DNA of 17,882 nucleotides from Polaromonas sp. UBA5171 (GTDB lineage: Bacteria > Pseudomonadota > Gammaproteobacteria > Burkholderiales > Burkholderiaceae_C): assembly GCA_002413395.1 (NCBI GenBank), contig DHWX01000057.1:23791-41672 (forward strand), in the 5' to 3' direction. Of this stretch, positions 15,026-17,882 are shown in pieces (position 1 is the stretch's first letter; the number at the start of each line of letters is the position of its first letter). Both the position numbers and the translations under genes were made by a program. The notes below the pieces were generated by a model. It searched no databases. It had not been told where the DNA came from and saw nothing but the letters and a program-made list of their open reading frames with translations.

Positions 15026-15922
15026 ATGCTTGCGCGCCACTTTCTGGCACGCGCTCCGGGTTTCCTGCTTTGGGGTGCAATGGCAGTGTTCTCAGCTGGC
15101 TGCGCCAGCCGACCTGAAGCGCCCATCATTGAGTTGCCGGGCGGGGCTGCCGCCGCGACAACGGCAGTCAGGCTTACTGCATTGCTGCCTGCCGATGTGC
15201 TGCTCATCGGTGAACAGCATACCGCCGCGGCGCACCAGCAGATCGAGCAGCAGGTCATTGCGATTCTTGCGGCGCGTGGCCTGCTGGCTGCGCTGGCTCT
15301 GGAAATGGCCGATGCAGGGGTGAGCACCGCGGCACTCATGCCCAGCGCGACCGAGTTGCAGGTCCGCCAAGCGTTGCAGTGGGACGACAAAGGCTGGCCC
15401 TGGAAAGCTTACGGGCCTGCCGTGATGGCAGCGGTACGCGCCGGCGTGCCGGTACTGGGTGCCAACTTGCCACGCGCACAAATGCCGGGCCGCATGGCCG
15501 ACCGCACGCTTGACGTTCAATTGCCGGGTCCGGCCCTTAAAGCGCAGCAACAACTGGTACGCATCGGCCATTGCAACTTGCTTCCCGAAAGCCAGATCAC
15601 GCCCATGGTGCGTGTCCAGGTTGCCAGGGACATCATCATGGCCAACATGCTGAGTCAGACGGTGCTGCCCGGCAAGGTGGTGGTATTGCTGACTGGCAGT
15701 GTTCATGCCGACCGCCGCCTGGGCGTGCCACAGCACCTGCCTTCGGATATCAAGGTCAAGGCCGTTCACCTGCGCGCGGGTGCTGGCGCGGACAACGAAG
15801 CCGCCGATGCTTTTGACAGCGTTTGGCCGACGCCCGCCGTGCCGGAGACGGACGACTGCGCCGACCTGCGCAAACAATTCCCCCCGGCTTCGAAGCCCGG
15901 CTCAGCGCCAGCGCCGAACTAA
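15026..15922 (+). CDS. ChaN-family lipoprotein (putative haem-binding)
   Basis: The 298-residue protein has a lipoprotein signal peptide with lipobox FSAGC (lipidated Cys26). Family motifs follow: VLLIGEQHTAAAHQQIEQQV (the GE.H....H active-site-like block), ALALEMADAGVS, VPVLGANLPRAQM, QVARDIIMANMLSQ and VVVLLTGSVHADRRLGVPQH. Campylobacter ChaN binds haem in pairs and is linked to iron uptake; the fold is related to the EreA/Tiki group. The C-terminal 35 residues are Pro/Ser-rich. The ATG at 15026 starts the signal peptide; the frame extends further upstream only inside the DUF3567 gene. It is probably translated from the DUF3567 transcript. No TonB receptor or haem oxygenase gene is in view. 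Confidence 0.88.
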   Translation: MLARHFLARAPGFLLWGAMAVFSAGCASRPEAPIIELPGGAAAATTAVRLTALLPADVLLIGEQHTAAAHQQIEQQVIAILAARGLLAALALEMADAGVSTAALMPSATELQVRQALQWDDKGWPWKAYGPAVMAAVRAGVPVLGANLPRAQMPGRMADRTLDVQLPGPALKAQQQLVRIGHCNLLPESQITPMVRVQVARDIIMANMLSQTVLPGKVVVLLTGSVHADRRLGVPQHLPSDIKVKAVHLRAGAGADNEAADAFDSVWPTPAVPETDDCADLRKQFPPASKPGSAPAPN

Positions 15923-15966
15923 GTGGGTACTGAGACGCCGGTCGAGTTTGCGCAGCGCAACCAGAC

Positions 15967-15996
15967 GGCGGCACTGCATTCAGAATGCCAGCCGCC
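15967..15996. terminator. Candidate bidirectional hairpin between convergent genes
   Basis: GGCGGC (15967-15972) pairs with GCCGCC (15991-15996), with an inner stem GCATT/AATGC (15976-15980, 15984-15988) and a 3-base loop. It lies between the ends of the ChaN-like gene and the aminotransferase. No T-tract is present on either strand. A second small palindrome, TTGCGC-A-GCGCAA, is at 15948-15960. Confidence 0.4.
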
Positions 15997-16001
15997 CGAA
16001 C

Positions 16002-17342
16002 TCAGGCGTTCTTGCGAATCGAGTCGGCCAGCACGTTGACAATGCGTTCAATGTGCTCTTTCTCCACGATGTAGGGTGGGCAGATCACCAGGTTTTCACC
16101 GGCTGGCCGCACCAGCACGCCATGGTGGAAACAGTCCATGAAGATGTCGTAGGCCCGCTTGCCCGGCGCGCCTGCCACCGAGGACAGCTCGACAGCGCCA
16201 GCCAGCCCGAGGCTGCGAATGCTGATTACGTTGGGCAGGTCCTGCAAGCTGCTGTGCATGGCATCGCCGAGCACTTTGCCCATCTGGCCCGCACGCTCAA
16301 ACAGCTTTTCCTGCTTGTACAGATTGAGCGTGGCAATGGCGGTCGCGCACGCCACCGGATGGCCTGAATAGGTGTAGCCATGGAAAAATTCCACGGCGTA
16401 CTCCGGGCTGCCGGCATTGGCCTTCATCATGGCGTCGTAAATGCGATCCGAGCAGATCACGCCGCCCAGCGGGAAAACACCGTTGGTCACGCACTTGGCA
16501 AAGTTCAGCATGTCGGGCACCACACCGTAATAGTCGGCGGCAAAGTTGGTGCCCATGCGGCCGAAACCCGTGATGACTTCATCAAAAATCAGCAAGATGC
16601 CATGCTTGTCGCAGATCTCTCTTAAGCGCTTCAAGTAGCCCTTGGGTGGCAAATACCAGCCGGCGCTGCCCGCCACCGGCTCCACAATAATGGCGGCCAC
16701 GTTGCTCGCGTCATGCAATGGCAAAATGCGGTTTTCCAGCTCCAGCAGAATGTCTTCTTGCCACACCGGTTCCTCCCCATTGATGTAGGCGTGATTGACC
16801 GGGTCATGGATAAAGCGCATGTGATCGACGCGTGGCAACAGTGCCGCGCCATAGACTTTGCGGTTGGCCGGAATGCCGCCCACGCTCATGCCGCCAAAGC
16901 CCACGCCGTGGTAGCCTTTCTCGCGGCCAATGAAAACGTTTCGATGACCTTCGCCGCGGGCGCGGTGATAGGCCAGCGCCACTTTCAGCGAGGTGTCGGC
17001 TGCCTCGGAGCCGGAATTGCAGAACAACACCTTGTTCAGGTCGCCCGGTGCCATGGCGGCAATCATTTCGGAGGCCTTGAAAGCCTGGTCATTGCTGGCC
17101 TGAAATGCAGTGGCGTAGTCCAGCGTGTCGAGTTGTTTTTTGATGGCTTCGTTAATCGGTTTGCGGTTGTGTCCGGCACCCACGCACCACAGGCTGGAAA
17201 TGCCGTCAATCACCTGTTTGCCGTCATGCGTGGTGAAGTGCATGCCGTCGGCGGCGACAAAAATACGCGGGTCTTTCCTGAAGCTGCGGTTGGGGGTGAA
17301 GGGCAGCCACTGGTGCTCCATGTTGAAACTCTGATAAGCCAT
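16002..17342 (-). CDS. Omega-amino acid:pyruvate aminotransferase (class III, PLP)
   Basis: The 446-residue protein is a class III aminotransferase of the beta-alanine/omega-amino-acid:pyruvate type. It begins MAYQSFNMEHQWLPFTPNRS. Key sites are CNSGSEAADTSLK (phosphate contact), EKGYHGVGFGGMSVGG (the aromatic stacking site), Asp254 in IFDEVITGFGR, and the PLP lysine Lys283 in NFAKCVTNGVFPLGGV. The Asp-Lys spacing of 29 equals that of Chromobacterium omega-transaminase. It would transfer amino groups from beta-alanine, polyamine-derived or similar amines to pyruvate; the exact substrate cannot be read from sequence. The ATG at 17340-17342 has GGAG seven bases upstream; the frame is open to 17450 but that part is not conserved-looking. 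It is divergent from purU. Confidence 0.94.
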   Translation of the reverse strand: MAYQSFNMEHQWLPFTPNRSFRKDPRIFVAADGMHFTTHDGKQVIDGISSLWCVGAGHNRKPINEAIKKQLDTLDYATAFQASNDQAFKASEMIAAMAPGDLNKVLFCNSGSEAADTSLKVALAYHRARGEGHRNVFIGREKGYHGVGFGGMSVGGIPANRKVYGAALLPRVDHMRFIHDPVNHAYINGEEPVWQEDILLELENRILPLHDASNVAAIIVEPVAGSAGWYLPPKGYLKRLREICDKHGILLIFDEVITGFGRMGTNFAADYYGVVPDMLNFAKCVTNGVFPLGGVICSDRIYDAMMKANAGSPEYAVEFFHGYTYSGHPVACATAIATLNLYKQEKLFERAGQMGKVLGDAMHSSLQDLPNVISIRSLGLAGAVELSSVAGAPGKRAYDIFMDCFHHGVLVRPAGENLVICPPYIVEKEHIERIVNVLADSIRKNA

Positions 17343-17495
17343 GTCGATCTCCTGGGTGGGAATGGGGTGCCAATGGATGGATCCGGTTTGAACCGTCCCG
17401 CACCCTTGCATTCTGGCACTCTTGCGGGCGGCCTGCATCAGGCATTCCATGCGGGGCGGGTGCAGGCGCGTGCCACCTGCGACAATTCATGACTT

Positions 17496-17882
17496 ATGAA
17501 TCACGCTTATATCCTGACCTTGTCCTGCCCGGACCGCCGGGGCATTGTTCATGCCGTATCCGGCTTTTTGTTCGAGCATGGCGGCAACATTGAAGAAGCG
17601 GCGCAATACAACGACCCGGACACGGGCCTGTTTTTCATGCGTGTGCAGTTCGTCTGCGACCAGCTGACTCATGAAGCGCTGTCCAGCCAGCTCACAATTC
17701 TTGCGGAGCCCTTCCAGATGGACTGGAAACTGCACGCCACCACGCAACCCATGCGAACGGTGATCATGGTGAGCAAGGAAGGCCATTGCCTGAACGACCT
17801 GCTGTTTCGCTGCAAGTCGGGCCTGCTGCCGCTGGATCTGCGCGCCATCATCTCCAACCACCGCGAGTTCTACCAGCTCGCC
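17496..17882 (+). CDS. purU: Formyltetrahydrofolate deformylase, N-terminal part (partial)
   Basis: The first 129 residues are visible and the gene runs off the right edge. MNHAYILTLSCPDRRGIVHA then VSGFLFEHGGNIEEAAQYND is the N-terminal ACT regulatory domain of PurU (about residues 1-85), followed by MRTVIMVSKEGHCLNDLLFR and NHREFYQLA, the start of the formyltransferase-like hydrolase domain. PurU hydrolyses 10-formyl-THF to formate and THF, supplying formate and balancing the folate pool; glycine and methionine usually act through the ACT domain. The start ATG at 17496 gives the expected short N-terminus. It is divergent from the aminotransferase, with a 153-base shared promoter region that holds a small palindrome CGGTT-TG-AACCG (17384-17395). 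Confidence 0.95.
   Translation, partial: MNHAYILTLSCPDRRGIVHAVSGFLFEHGGNIEEAAQYNDPDTGLFFMRVQFVCDQLTHEALSSQLTILAEPFQMDWKLHATTQPMRTVIMVSKEGHCLNDLLFRCKSGLLPLDLRAIISNHREFYQLA

Noticed and set aside
16713..17492. 259-codon plus-strand frame antisense to the aminotransferase
   Set aside because: Shadow frame; the minus-strand protein carries the PLP lysine and all class III motifs.

Overview
The window looks like a chromosomal segment of a betaproteobacterium in Burkholderiales, most likely Comamonadaceae (Polaromonas/Rhodoferax-like). I infer this from high GC, a PhaM-type granule protein, a DUF3567 protein, a recognisable Comamonadaceae-style queuosine operon and a pilA followed by a PglL-like ligase. 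No database search was possible; family names come from residues I could read in the translations.

Layout. Positions 1-2275 (minus strand) hold a queuosine tRNA-modification operon in the order queE, queD, queA, tgt (tgt runs off the left edge). Positions 2276-3051 are remnant DNA: a ribbon-helix-helix antitoxin 5' end joined out of frame to the 3' part of a helix-turn-helix regulator that also carries a frameshift. Next come an intact vapBC toxin-antitoxin pair (3143-3798) and recG (3853-5949). Positions 6043-7212 hold an intact RHH/ParE-type pair and a Phd antitoxin whose RelE-type toxin is broken by an internal deletion. Then come type IV pilin pilA (sigma-54 promoter, strong terminator) and a PglL/Wzy_C O-oligosaccharyltransferase that probably glycosylates the pilin (7419-9688), followed by an intact mazEF-type pair (9861-10438). 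A frameshifted phaM (minus) follows, then marC, convergent with a fumarylacetoacetate-hydrolase family gene. On the plus strand come a DUF3108 protein, and DUF3567 plus a ChaN-like lipoprotein in a two-gene operon behind a consensus sigma-54 promoter. The right end has an omega-amino-acid:pyruvate aminotransferase (minus) and the 5' part of purU (plus).

How it fits together. Housekeeping genes form the backbone (queuosine, recG, pilA-pglL, marC, FAH, purU). Between 2.5 and 10.5 kb nearly every intergenic gap holds a toxin-antitoxin module or its remains: three intact pairs, one antitoxin with a decayed toxin, and one antitoxin fragment. A 22-bp repeat containing GGGGTCAGATTCCAATT occurs exactly twice in inverted orientation (6043-6064 and 9713-9734), with a degenerate third copy at 10465-10480. 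All three copies abut toxin-antitoxin genes. This repeat-associated cluster is the most unusual part of the window. The next most interesting points are the palindrome plus sigma-54 promoter at pilA, the terminator directly before pglL, and the sigma-54 promoter before DUF3567. I saw no tRNA, rRNA, CRISPR array or intact insertion sequence.
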